The notes below the pieces were generated by a model. It was given only the letters and a program-made list of their open reading frames with translations, was not told where the DNA came from and did no database searches. Shown here piece by piece: positions 17,258 through 23,647 of a stretch of 64,000 bases of DNA; position 1 is the first letter of the stretch, and each line of letters starts with the position of its first letter. Both the position numbers and the translations under genes were made by a program. Source of the stretch: an uncultured Oscillospiraceae bacterium. GTDB lineage: Bacteria > Bacillota > Clostridia > Oscillospirales > Oscillospiraceae. The stretch covers positions 101,608 to 165,607 of the forward strand of contig CAKTOH010000003.1 in NCBI GenBank assembly GCA_934589705.1. Direction: 5' to 3'.

Positions 17258-18274
17258 TCACTGTGCGGTAGTATGCGCCAGCAACTGGCTATAGATATCT
17301 TGGGTTTCCGCCTTGTCTTTCCCGCTGAGCACCAGAACCTTTTCGCCCATGCGCACCACGACGCAGGCTTCCGGCTTGTAATAGGTATAGCGGGTGTAAG
17401 TGCCGAATTCTTCATTCCGGAAGGTACCCAGAAGCAGCCGGTAGCTGCCTACGCCGAAAACCCGGCTGCCGGGAACGTCCCCGTCCCGAAGTTCCACCGA
17501 ATCCACATCCCCGTAGGCAACGGTCTGGCTGCCGTAGTAGCTTCCCCGGACGGTGAAGGAATCGTCCCCAAAGGTGGTTTCCACCTTGCCGGAAAACAGC
17601 ATCACGACCACAAAAACCAGAATTGCGGCGGTCACGGCGGCGGAAATCTTCCAATAGCGGGAGGACGTGGCGGGAAGGGCTTTCAGCTCCTCGCCCCGTG
17701 CCAGCTGCCCCTTGTAATAGCGGTAGGAGTAGACAGTCGGAATCACAGAAATGACCACCGCTCCCAACACGGCGGCGAAAACGGTCCAGCCCTCAGGCAG
17801 CAGGGCGGCCAGCATCATGGCGACACCGCCGATGACCCAGACCTTCCCGGCGAACCGATGGGTGGCGTTCCAGTTTTCATCGCTGGCAAGGGCCCAGGTT
17901 ACCTTGATGCCGATGGTGTAGTTCCGGCGGCATTTGGGCAGGTAGTTGCCGATGGCGGCGAACATCAGTCCCAGGCAAAGGGTAGTGATCCGGCCAACGG
18001 AGAGGGAAATCCCAGCGCTCAGGGCATAGAACAGACCGGCGCACAGCAGGGAAAGAATGGGCATAATCCACAGCACCAGCCGCAGGGGCTTTTCGTTTCT
18101 GCCCCGGTTTCCCGGATCGGCGGCGGAAATGAGGAAGCACAGCCACTGACCGGCCAGCAGGCTCAGGCACAGCAGCCACAGGGAATGCAGCTCTGGAACC
18201 CAAAGAGATACAAAGGCGGGCAGCAGGATCACAATGGAAGAAACCATCAGTTCTTTTTGATACTTGGCAATCAT
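17258..18274 (-). CDS. SdpI-family membrane protein
   Basis: 338 residues with about seven hydrophobic segments. The signature NYTIGIKVTWALASDENWNA then THRFAGKVWV (about 117-146) is diagnostic for the SdpI family (Bacillus immunity protein against the SdpC toxin). The C-terminal third (about 230-338) is an extracytoplasmic or PH-like beta-rich region beyond minimal SdpI. The ArsR-type regulator gene lies 18 nt upstream on the same strand, reproducing the sdpRI arrangement. No SdpC-like toxin gene is seen nearby, so it may protect against foreign peptides or envelope stress. Confidence 0.85.
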   Translation of the reverse strand: MIAKYQKELMVSSIVILLPAFVSLWVPELHSLWLLCLSLLAGQWLCFLISAADPGNRGRNEKPLRLVLWIMPILSLLCAGLFYALSAGISLSVGRITTLCLGLMFAAIGNYLPKCRRNYTIGIKVTWALASDENWNATHRFAGKVWVIGGVAMMLAALLPEGWTVFAAVLGAVVISVIPTVYSYRYYKGQLARGEELKALPATSSRYWKISAAVTAAILVFVVVMLFSGKVETTFGDDSFTVRGSYYGSQTVAYGDVDSVELRDGDVPGSRVFGVGSYRLLLGTFRNEEFGTYTRYTYYKPEACVVVRMGEKVLVLSGKDKAETQDIYSQLLAHTTAQ

Positions 18275-18292
18275 AAAATACCTCCAAAACAG

Positions 18293-18571
18293 TTAGTTTT
18301 CGGCAGATTCTTCGCCCTTCAGGTTGGAAATCCAGAGAAGAATTTCCTCCAGAACCGAGGCGTTCAGCTCGTAAAAGATAAATTTTCCATCCCGGGTGTC
18401 CGTCACCAGGTCGGCATCCTTCAGCACCGATAAGTGCCGGGATACAGCGGCGGCGGAAATGTCGAACTGCTCAGAAATTTCTCCGGCGGAATGTTTTCCG
18501 TCCTTGAGAAGATTCAGGATTTCCCGCCGGGTGGGGTCAGCCAGTGCTTTCAGGGTTTGCTGTAAGCCCAT
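18293..18571 (-). CDS. ArsR/SdpR-family transcriptional repressor
   Basis: 92 residues with a winged helix: LADPTRREILNLLKDGKHSA, EISEQFDISAAAVSRHLSVL and the wing DTRDGKFIFYEL. No metal-binding ELCVCDL-type motif is seen, which fits the SdpR/non-metal branch. ATG 18571 is preferred because it is about 10 nt from AAGGAGG; the ATG three codons earlier is only about 2 nt away. The neighbour SdpI-like protein suggests it represses its own operon until the membrane protein sequesters it, as in Bacillus (family knowledge). Confidence 0.88.
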   Translation of the reverse strand: MGLQQTLKALADPTRREILNLLKDGKHSAGEISEQFDISAAAVSRHLSVLKDADLVTDTRDGKFIFYELNASVLEEILLWISNLKGEESAEN

Positions 18572-18604
18572 ATGGGGCATTCCTCCTTATTTAACAATTA
18601 ACTG

Positions 18605-18674
18605 AAATGTTAAATGAATGATAGCATGGGAAGGAAAGATTGTCAAGAGAATATTTCATAAAAATGTTAAATGA
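18605..18674. promoter_or_regulatory. Direct-repeat candidate operator between sdpR-like and larE genes
   Basis: AAATGTTAAATGA occurs twice in the same orientation, at 18605-18617 and 18662-18674. The two copies bracket the sdpR-like promoter, and the second sits just upstream of the larE promoter. A related TTTAACAATTAAC lies at about 18590. Binding by the SdpR-like repressor is inference. Confidence 0.45.
18618..18646 (-). promoter_or_regulatory. Promoter of sdpR-sdpI-like operon
   Basis: On the minus strand TTGACA (18646-18641), a 17-bp spacer, TATCAT (18623-18618). Confidence 0.8.
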
Positions 18675-18681
18675 GAAAAGA

Positions 18682-18710
18682 TTGCGCATCGTTTTTAACT
18701 GTGCTATAAT
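18682..18710 (+). promoter_or_regulatory. Promoter of the lar operon
   Basis: TTGCGC (18682-18687), a 17-bp spacer and TATAAT (18705-18710), about 30 nt before the larE start. Confidence 0.7.
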
Positions 18711-18738
18711 GGCGAAAATCCCGGAAGGAGGGAAAATC

Positions 18739-19485
18739 ATGACTTTGAACGAATTCTGGAAGGAGAATCCCAAGGCCGCCATTGCCTTTTCCGGCGGGGT
18801 GGATTCCTCTTATTTATTGTATACGGCTGTGAAGGCCGGGGCGAAGGTGACGGCCTACTATGCGGACAGCGCCTTTCAGCCGGCCTTTGAGGGGGAGGAC
18901 GCTTTGCGCCTTGCCAAGGATGTGGGGGCGGAGCTGAAAATCCTGCCGCTGTCCGTGCTGGAGGTGCCCAAGGTAGCGGAAAATCCGGCAAACCGCTGCT
19001 ATTACTGCAAACGGGCGATTTTCTCCGCCCTGATTGCCGCCGCCGCTGCCGACGGCTACGACCTGATTCTGGACGGCACCAACGCCTCCGATCCGATTTC
19101 CGACCGGCCGGGGATGGAGGCTCTGCGGGAGCTGTCCGTCCGGTCGCCTCTGCGGGAGTGCGGCCTGACCAAAAGCGAAATCCGGGAATTGTCCCGGCAG
19201 GCGGGGCTTTTCACCTGGGATAAGCCCGCCTATGCCTGCCTGGCTACCCGTGTGCCCGCGGGAGAAACTATCACCGCCGAAAAGCTGGAAAAAACGGAAA
19301 AGGCCGAGGACTATCTTCGCTCCCTGGGTCTGCGGGATTTCCGGGTGCGGCTTCTGAAGGGCTGCGCCAGGATTCAGGTGCCGGAAGGGCAGCTGGAGCT
19401 GGTGCTCCGGAACCGGGAGACCATTCTGGAGCAGCTGAAGCAGTGGTATACCGGCGTGGTGCTGGATTTGGAGGTGCGGCCGTGA
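18739..19485 (+). CDS. larE: LarE, ATP-dependent sacrificial sulfur transferase
   Basis: 248 residues. LarE adenylates the pyridinium dicarboxylate intermediate made by LarB and donates sulfur from its own cysteine during synthesis of the nickel-pincer nucleotide (NPN) cofactor. The PP-loop motif FSGGVDSSYLL is at about residues 15-25, with a cysteine cluster NRCYYCKRAIF and ACLATRVPAGE further on. ATG 18739 follows GGAAGGAGGG; an earlier in-frame ATG has no ribosome binding site and overlaps the promoter. It overlaps larB in a GTGA arrangement, so larE-larB-larC is one transcript. Confidence 0.93.
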   Translation: MTLNEFWKENPKAAIAFSGGVDSSYLLYTAVKAGAKVTAYYADSAFQPAFEGEDALRLAKDVGAELKILPLSVLEVPKVAENPANRCYYCKRAIFSALIAAAAADGYDLILDGTNASDPISDRPGMEALRELSVRSPLRECGLTKSEIRELSRQAGLFTWDKPAYACLATRVPAGETITAEKLEKTEKAEDYLRSLGLRDFRVRLLKGCARIQVPEGQLELVLRNRETILEQLKQWYTGVVLDLEVRP

Positions 19486-20237
19486 ATTCCGATATGCGAA
19501 AGCTCTTAGAGCAGGTCAAGGACGGAACCGTTTCCGTGGACGATGCCATGCTGAAGCTGAAAATCTCCCCCTTCGAGGACATCGGCTACGCCAAGGTGGA
19601 TCTGCACCGGCGAATCCGTCAGGGGGCGGCAGAGGTGATCTACGGAGCCGGAAAGACCCCGGAGCAGATTCTGGGGATTATGCAGACCATGATGCGCAAC
19701 GGCCAGAGCCGGATCCTCATCACCCGGATGTCTCAGGAAGCGGCGGATTTCGTATCAAAAACCCTGCCTCTGGACTACCGGAAAGAGGCCAAGGTGGGCA
19801 TCGCCGGAGGCTTCCCGGAGCCCGACGGCATCGGCAAAATCGTCATCGCCACCGGCGGCACCAGCGACATTCCCGTGGCGGAGGAAGCGGCTCTGACCGC
19901 GGAAATCCAGGGAAACGAAGTGGTGCGGCTGTACGATGTGGGGGTGGCCGGGGTGCACCGGCTGCTGGCTCACATGGATCTGGTTATGGAGGCCAGCGTG
20001 GTCGTTGCCGTGGCGGGCATGGAGGGGGCACTTGCCAGCGTGATCGGCGGCCTGGCGGACTGCCCGGTGATTGCGGTGCCTACCAGTGTGGGCTACGGTG
20101 CCTCCTTCGGCGGGGTGTCCGCCCTGCTGAGTATGCTCAATTCCTGTGCCAGCGGGGTCAGCGTGGTAAACATCGACAACGGCTTCGGCGCGGGGTTCCT
20201 GGCCGGGCGCATTAACCACATGGAGGTCAGAAAATGA
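19482..20237 (+). CDS. larB: LarB, pyridinium-3,5-biscarboxylic acid mononucleotide synthase
   Basis: 251 residues from a GTG start that overlaps the larE stop; GGAGGTGCGG sits just upstream. LarB carboxylates and hydrolyses nicotinate adenine dinucleotide, the first step of NPN cofactor synthesis. The C-terminal half is PurE-like (ATGGTSDIPVAEEAALTAE, VAGMEGALASVIGGL, PTSVGYGASFGGVSALLSML). The N-terminal part (VDLHRRIRQGAAEVIYGAGK) is LarB-specific. The ATGA overlap with larC indicates translational coupling. Confidence 0.94.
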   Translation: MNSDMRKLLEQVKDGTVSVDDAMLKLKISPFEDIGYAKVDLHRRIRQGAAEVIYGAGKTPEQILGIMQTMMRNGQSRILITRMSQEAADFVSKTLPLDYRKEAKVGIAGGFPEPDGIGKIVIATGGTSDIPVAEEAALTAEIQGNEVVRLYDVGVAGVHRLLAHMDLVMEASVVVAVAGMEGALASVIGGLADCPVIAVPTSVGYGASFGGVSALLSMLNSCASGVSVVNIDNGFGAGFLAGRINHMEVRK

Positions 20238-21397
20238 GAACGCTCTATCTGGACTGCGGCATGGGCGCGGCAGGGGATATGCTGACGGCGGCTCTGCTGG
20301 AGCTGCTGCCGGAGCCGGAAAGCTTTGTGGCGGAACTGAACGGCCTGGCCATTCCGGGCGTGGAATTTTCTGCCGAAAAATGCCAAAAATGCGGCATTTC
20401 CGGAACCCATATGGCGGTGAAAGTTCACGGACAGGAGGAAGGAGAGGCGCACCCGCACACCCACGGAAGTCTTCACGACATCCGAGCCGTTGTGCAGGCG
20501 CTGCCCATTCCTACCATGGTCAAGCTGGATATCCTGTCGGTTTACGAGGAAATCGCCCAGGCGGAAAGCCACGTCCACGGAGTACCGGTGAATCAGATTC
20601 ACTTCCACGAGGTGGGCACTCTGGACGCGGTGGCGGACGTGACGGCGGTGTGTCTGCTGCTCCGCCGGCTGGCACCGGAACAGATTCTGGCTTCGCCGGT
20701 GCATGTGGGCAGCGGCACGGTAAAGTGCGCCCACGGCATTCTGCCGGTGCCCGCCCCGGCCACGGCTTACCTTCTGCGGGGAATCCCCATGTATGGCGGG
20801 GAAATTTCCGGGGAGCTGTGCACCCCCACCGGGGCGGCGCTGCTCCGGCATTTTGTGACGGAATTCGGGGAAATGCCCCCTATGCGGGTGGAATCCATCG
20901 GCTACGGCATGGGAAAGAAGGATTTTCCCAGAGCCAACTGTGTCCGGGCCCTGCTGGGGGAAACCCAGGAGGCCGGGGATGAAATTGCTGAGCTGCGCTG
21001 CAACTTAGACGACATGACCGGGGAGGACATCGGCTTTGCCATGGAAGCCTTGCTTTCCGCCGGGGCGCTGGACGTGTTCACCACCCCCATCGGCATGAAA
21101 AAATCCCGCCCCGGAGTGCTGCTGACGGTGCTGTGCCGTCCGGCGGAGCAGGAAAAAATGGCAAAGCTGCTGTTTGCGAATACCACGACTTTAGGCGTCC
21201 GGTCGGGGCTGTGCAGCCGGTTTACCCTCCGGCGTTCGGAGGAAGTGACACAGACCCCCTATGGCTCGGTGCGCCGGAAAATCAGCCGGGGCTACGGAGT
21301 CTGCCGGGAAAAGCCGGAGTATGAGGATTTGGCGGCCATTGCCAGAGCACAGGGGAAGTCTCTGACCCAAGTCCGGGAGATGCTGAAGGAAGAATGA
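20234..21397 (+). CDS. larC: LarC, nickel insertion protein for the NPN cofactor
   Basis: 387 residues in one uninterrupted frame. LarC inserts nickel into the pincer nucleotide in a CTP-dependent reaction. Seen: DCGMGAAGDMLTAALLEL at the N-terminus, a His-rich loop (EEGEAHPHTHGSLHDIRAVV) suited to nickel binding, HFHEVGTLDAVADV, LCTPTGAALL and the C-terminal CNLDDMTGEDIGFAMEALL. In some lactobacilli the gene is split by a programmed frameshift; no frameshift is needed here. No larA (lactate racemase) homologue is in the window, so the cofactor's client enzyme lies elsewhere. Confidence 0.94.
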   Translation: MRTLYLDCGMGAAGDMLTAALLELLPEPESFVAELNGLAIPGVEFSAEKCQKCGISGTHMAVKVHGQEEGEAHPHTHGSLHDIRAVVQALPIPTMVKLDILSVYEEIAQAESHVHGVPVNQIHFHEVGTLDAVADVTAVCLLLRRLAPEQILASPVHVGSGTVKCAHGILPVPAPATAYLLRGIPMYGGEISGELCTPTGAALLRHFVTEFGEMPPMRVESIGYGMGKKDFPRANCVRALLGETQEAGDEIAELRCNLDDMTGEDIGFAMEALLSAGALDVFTTPIGMKKSRPGVLLTVLCRPAEQEKMAKLLFANTTTLGVRSGLCSRFTLRRSEEVTQTPYGSVRRKISRGYGVCREKPEYEDLAAIARAQGKSLTQVREMLKEE

Positions 21398-21399
21398 CA

Positions 21400-21575
21400 A
21401 AACGCACTGGTGCGGGAGCACCACCCTTGGTCAGCAAGGGGAGCCTTTGCCCTCATCCGCCCTCGTTCCTCGGGCACCTTCCCCCAAGGGAAGGCTTTGG
21501 GTTACGGATTGTGACCGGAGGGAATCCTTGGAAAGGGCCACACCAGTGTTGCGACACTGGTTCGCAATGACAACG
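21400..21575. repeat. Composite intergenic repeat, copy 4
   Basis: Contains GCCCTCATCCGCCCTCGTTC, then CTTCCCCCAAGGGAAGGCTT, and ends GACACTGGTTCGCAATGACA. It lies between larC and its apparent terminator. Confidence 0.75.
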
Positions 21576-21604
21576 TATTTTTCGGACTCTTTTGACATAC
21601 TGAA

Positions 21605-21635
21605 CGGGGCGGCCATCTGGCCGCCCCGCTGTTTT
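21605..21635 (+). terminator. Intrinsic terminator, larC side
   Basis: CGGGGCGGCC ATCT GGCCGCCCCG followed by CTGTTTTT on the plus strand, between the convergent larC and ridA genes. Confidence 0.8.
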
Positions 21636-21642
21636 TATGTAC

Positions 21643-22011
21643 TTACTTAATCGCGATGGCCTCGATCTCGCACAGGACGCCCTTGGGCAGGGTTTTCACT
21701 GCCACGCAGCTTCTGGCGGGCTTGGAGACAAAATACTGGGCGTAGACCTCGTTGAAGGCGGCAAAGTCGTCCATGTCAGCCAGGAAGCAGGTGGTCTTGA
21801 AGACCTTGTCCATGCTCACCCCGGCAGCCTCCAGAATGGCGGCTACGTTCTTGCAGCTTTGCTCACACTGGGCGGCGATGCCCTCGGGGATGGCGCCGGT
21901 GGCGGGATCCACGGGAATCTGACCGGAGGTGAAAACCAGGCCGTTGACTGCGTAGCCCTGGCTGTAGGGGCCGATGGCGGCGGGAGCCTTCTGAGTGTGG
22001 ATGATATTCAT
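21643..22011 (-). CDS. ridA: RidA family 2-iminobutanoate/2-iminopropanoate deaminase
   Basis: 122 residues. RidA hydrolyses reactive imine intermediates released by PLP enzymes. Seen: APAAIGPYSQGYAVNGLVFT, SGQIPVDPATG and KPARSCVAVKTLPKGVLCEI with then EAIAI; the Arg in PARSC matches the catalytic Arg105 of E. coli RidA. ATG 22011 has AGGAGG 8 nt upstream; the longer frame starts without such a site. Single gene behind its own promoter. Confidence 0.94.
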   Translation of the reverse strand: MNIIHTQKAPAAIGPYSQGYAVNGLVFTSGQIPVDPATGAIPEGIAAQCEQSCKNVAAILEAAGVSMDKVFKTTCFLADMDDFAAFNEVYAQYFVSKPARSCVAVKTLPKGVLCEIEAIAIK

Positions 22012-22048
22012 AGGGGAACCTCCTAAGAATGGATTTTGTTCTTCCTTC

Positions 22049-22077
22049 ATTATATACGGCGTTTCCCTTTTTGGCAA
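22049..22077 (-). promoter_or_regulatory. Promoter of ridA
   Basis: On the minus strand TTGCCA (22077-22072), a 17-bp spacer, TATAAT (22054-22049). Confidence 0.75.
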
Positions 22078-22099
22078 GGACAAAAATCGGCAAATGCGG

Positions 22100-22128
22100 T
22101 TGCCTTTTTCCGGAGACTGTGATATCCT
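22100..22128 (+). promoter_or_regulatory. Probable promoter of the Nudix gene
   Basis: TTGCCT (22100-22105), 17-bp spacer, TATCCT (22123-22128), divergent from the ridA promoter. Confidence 0.5.
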
Positions 22129-22163
22129 GAAGCACAGGAAGAAGGAAAGGAAGGGCCCGGTCT

Positions 22164-22682
22164 GTGGAGTGGAACGACATTTATGACGAGAACCGACAGC
22201 CTACCGGCAGGGTTCACTGCCGGGGAAGCGGCTGGAAGCCCGGGGAATACGGTCTGGTGGTCTGCGTCTGGGTCTATGATGGGGCGGGGCATGTGCTGCT
22301 GACCCGCCGAGCCAAGGAGAAAAGCTTCGCCGGAACCTGGGAAAATTCCGGCGGCGCGGCTCAGGCCGGGGAAACCAGCCGCCAGGCCGTGGCACGGGAA
22401 CTGTACGAGGAAACGGGCATCCGGGCGGAGGAAGAGGAGTTTGAGCTTCTGGGTTCGGATCTGGATCGGAATATTTTCTATGACCATTACTGTCTGCATC
22501 GGGCGGTGCGGCTGAAGGACATCGTGCTGCAGCCGGGGGAGACCGACGCCGTTATGTGGGCAAGCTTCGGCAAGGTGCACTGGATGATGCGCACGGGCAG
22601 GATCTGCAAAATCATTGCGGGTCAGTTTCGCCGTCAGGAAAAGGCTCTGCGTTTGCGCAATATCAACAAGAGAAGAGGCTGA
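22164..22682 (+). CDS. Nudix hydrolase
   Basis: 172 residues from a GTG start. The Nudix box fits GX5EX7REUXEEXGU exactly (GAAQAGETSRQAVARELYEE then TGI). The N-terminus (EWNDIYDENRQPTGRVHCRG) resembles IDI-like Nudix proteins that act on unknown diphosphates, so the substrate cannot be named. It is followed by a new promoter for the phosphoribosyltransferase gene and is probably monocistronic. Confidence 0.85.
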   Translation: MEWNDIYDENRQPTGRVHCRGSGWKPGEYGLVVCVWVYDGAGHVLLTRRAKEKSFAGTWENSGGAAQAGETSRQAVARELYEETGIRAEEEEFELLGSDLDRNIFYDHYCLHRAVRLKDIVLQPGETDAVMWASFGKVHWMMRTGRICKIIAGQFRRQEKALRLRNINKRRG

Positions 22683-22711
22683 ATTTTGGCGAGCAATTAG
22701 ACAGAATGCAC

Positions 22712-22740
22712 TTGCGATTTCTCTTTTTTCAGGTTATAAT
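22712..22740 (+). promoter_or_regulatory. Promoter of the phosphoribosyltransferase gene
   Basis: TTGCGA (22712-22717), 17-bp spacer, TATAAT (22735-22740). The expected transcription start is near 22747, at the end of an A7 tract. Confidence 0.75.
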
Positions 22741-22748
22741 GAAAAAAA

Positions 22749-22799
22749 GCGTTTTGAAAGCCCGGTGAAAACGCTGATGCCGGGGCAAAACGTTTTTTC
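22749..22799 (+). promoter_or_regulatory. Attenuator-like leader with mutually exclusive hairpins
   Basis: GCGTTTT (22749-22755) can pair perfectly with AAAACGC (22768-22774). Alternatively CGTTTT (22750-22755) pairs with AAAACG (22787-22792) around a GCCCGG/CCGGGGC inner stem, giving a terminator followed by TTTTTT. The two folds share the same 5' strand. It begins at the predicted 5' end of the transcript. No known riboswitch consensus is recognised. Confidence 0.6.
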
Positions 22800-22831
22800 T
22801 TTTTAACCCACAAATAACGGAGGAATGCACC

Positions 22832-23467
22832 ATGATCCAGCTTGTAAAACTGCCTGTAAAGCGGGGCAACGCGCCGCTGCGAATTGCCAAGGGACATTTT
22901 GTGACCAACCATTCCCATATCAACTACTATGTGGACATCACCTATCAGAAGACCCGTCTCAGCGAGGCCCGGGACAGTGCCTATCAGCTGGTTTCCAGCT
23001 TTGTCAATGACGTGCCTGTGGATACGGTGCTGTGTCTGGACGGTACCGCGGTGCTGGGCACCTGCATCGCCGAGGAGCTGACCAAATCGGGCTTCCGTAC
23101 CATCAACGCCCATGAGACCGTCTATGTGGTGGAGCCGGAATACAATGCCAATTCTCAGATCATCTTCCGGGAGAACATTCAGCCCATGATCCGGGGCAAG
23201 CATGTGCTGGTGCTGATGGCCTCCGTTACCACGGGCTTTACCGCCAAGCGGTCTATCGAGGCCATCGAGTACTATGGCGGCAAGGTCAGCGGAGTGGCGG
23301 CTATCTATCGGGCGGTGGACGAGGTGGCAGGCTATCCTGTGAAATCCGTCTATTCCGTGCAGGATCTGCCGGACTACAGAAGCTATGATTACCACGACTG
23401 CCCCTACTGCAAGGCGGGCAAGAAGGTGGACGCTCTGGTCAACAGCTTCGGCTATTCCTCTTTGTAA
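22832..23467 (+). CDS. Phosphoribosyltransferase family protein (orotate PRTase-like)
   Basis: 211 residues. A type I PRTase fold is suggested by VDTVLCLDGTAVLGTCIAEE and the PRPP-loop-like HVLVLMASVTTGFTAKRSIE followed by AIEYYGGKVSGVAAIY. Clostridial relatives are often labelled orotate phosphoribosyltransferase, but the classical DDVxTxG acidic pair is replaced by MASVTTG, so the reaction is uncertain. A C-terminal CPYCKAGKKVDAL pair of cysteines could bind metal. The ribosome binding site is CGGAGGAATG-like. The attenuator-like leader implies metabolite or nucleotide control. Confidence 0.75.
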   Translation: MIQLVKLPVKRGNAPLRIAKGHFVTNHSHINYYVDITYQKTRLSEARDSAYQLVSSFVNDVPVDTVLCLDGTAVLGTCIAEELTKSGFRTINAHETVYVVEPEYNANSQIIFRENIQPMIRGKHVLVLMASVTTGFTAKRSIEAIEYYGGKVSGVAAIYRAVDEVAGYPVKSVYSVQDLPDYRSYDYHDCPYCKAGKKVDALVNSFGYSSL

Positions 23468-23480
23468 ATCTGCATAAGCC

Positions 23481-23510
23481 GCACCGGCGGGGAATTTTCC
23501 CCGCCGGTGC
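23481..23510 (+). terminator. Hairpin after the phosphoribosyltransferase gene
   Basis: GCACCGGCGGGGA ATTT TCCCCGCCGGTGC, a 13-bp perfect stem, followed by the weak tract TTCATTCT. Confidence 0.7.
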
Positions 23511-23647
23511 TTCATTCTGCCCAAAGAGCGGCAGGGGGGAGCTTTCAAAATTTGTGCCGTTTTTCGGAAAAAAATCTGTCAGTTTCTTTGAAATTATGGT
23601 ATAATACCGGTTTGTGAGAAAACAACCATTCTTTGGAGGTGCGACCT

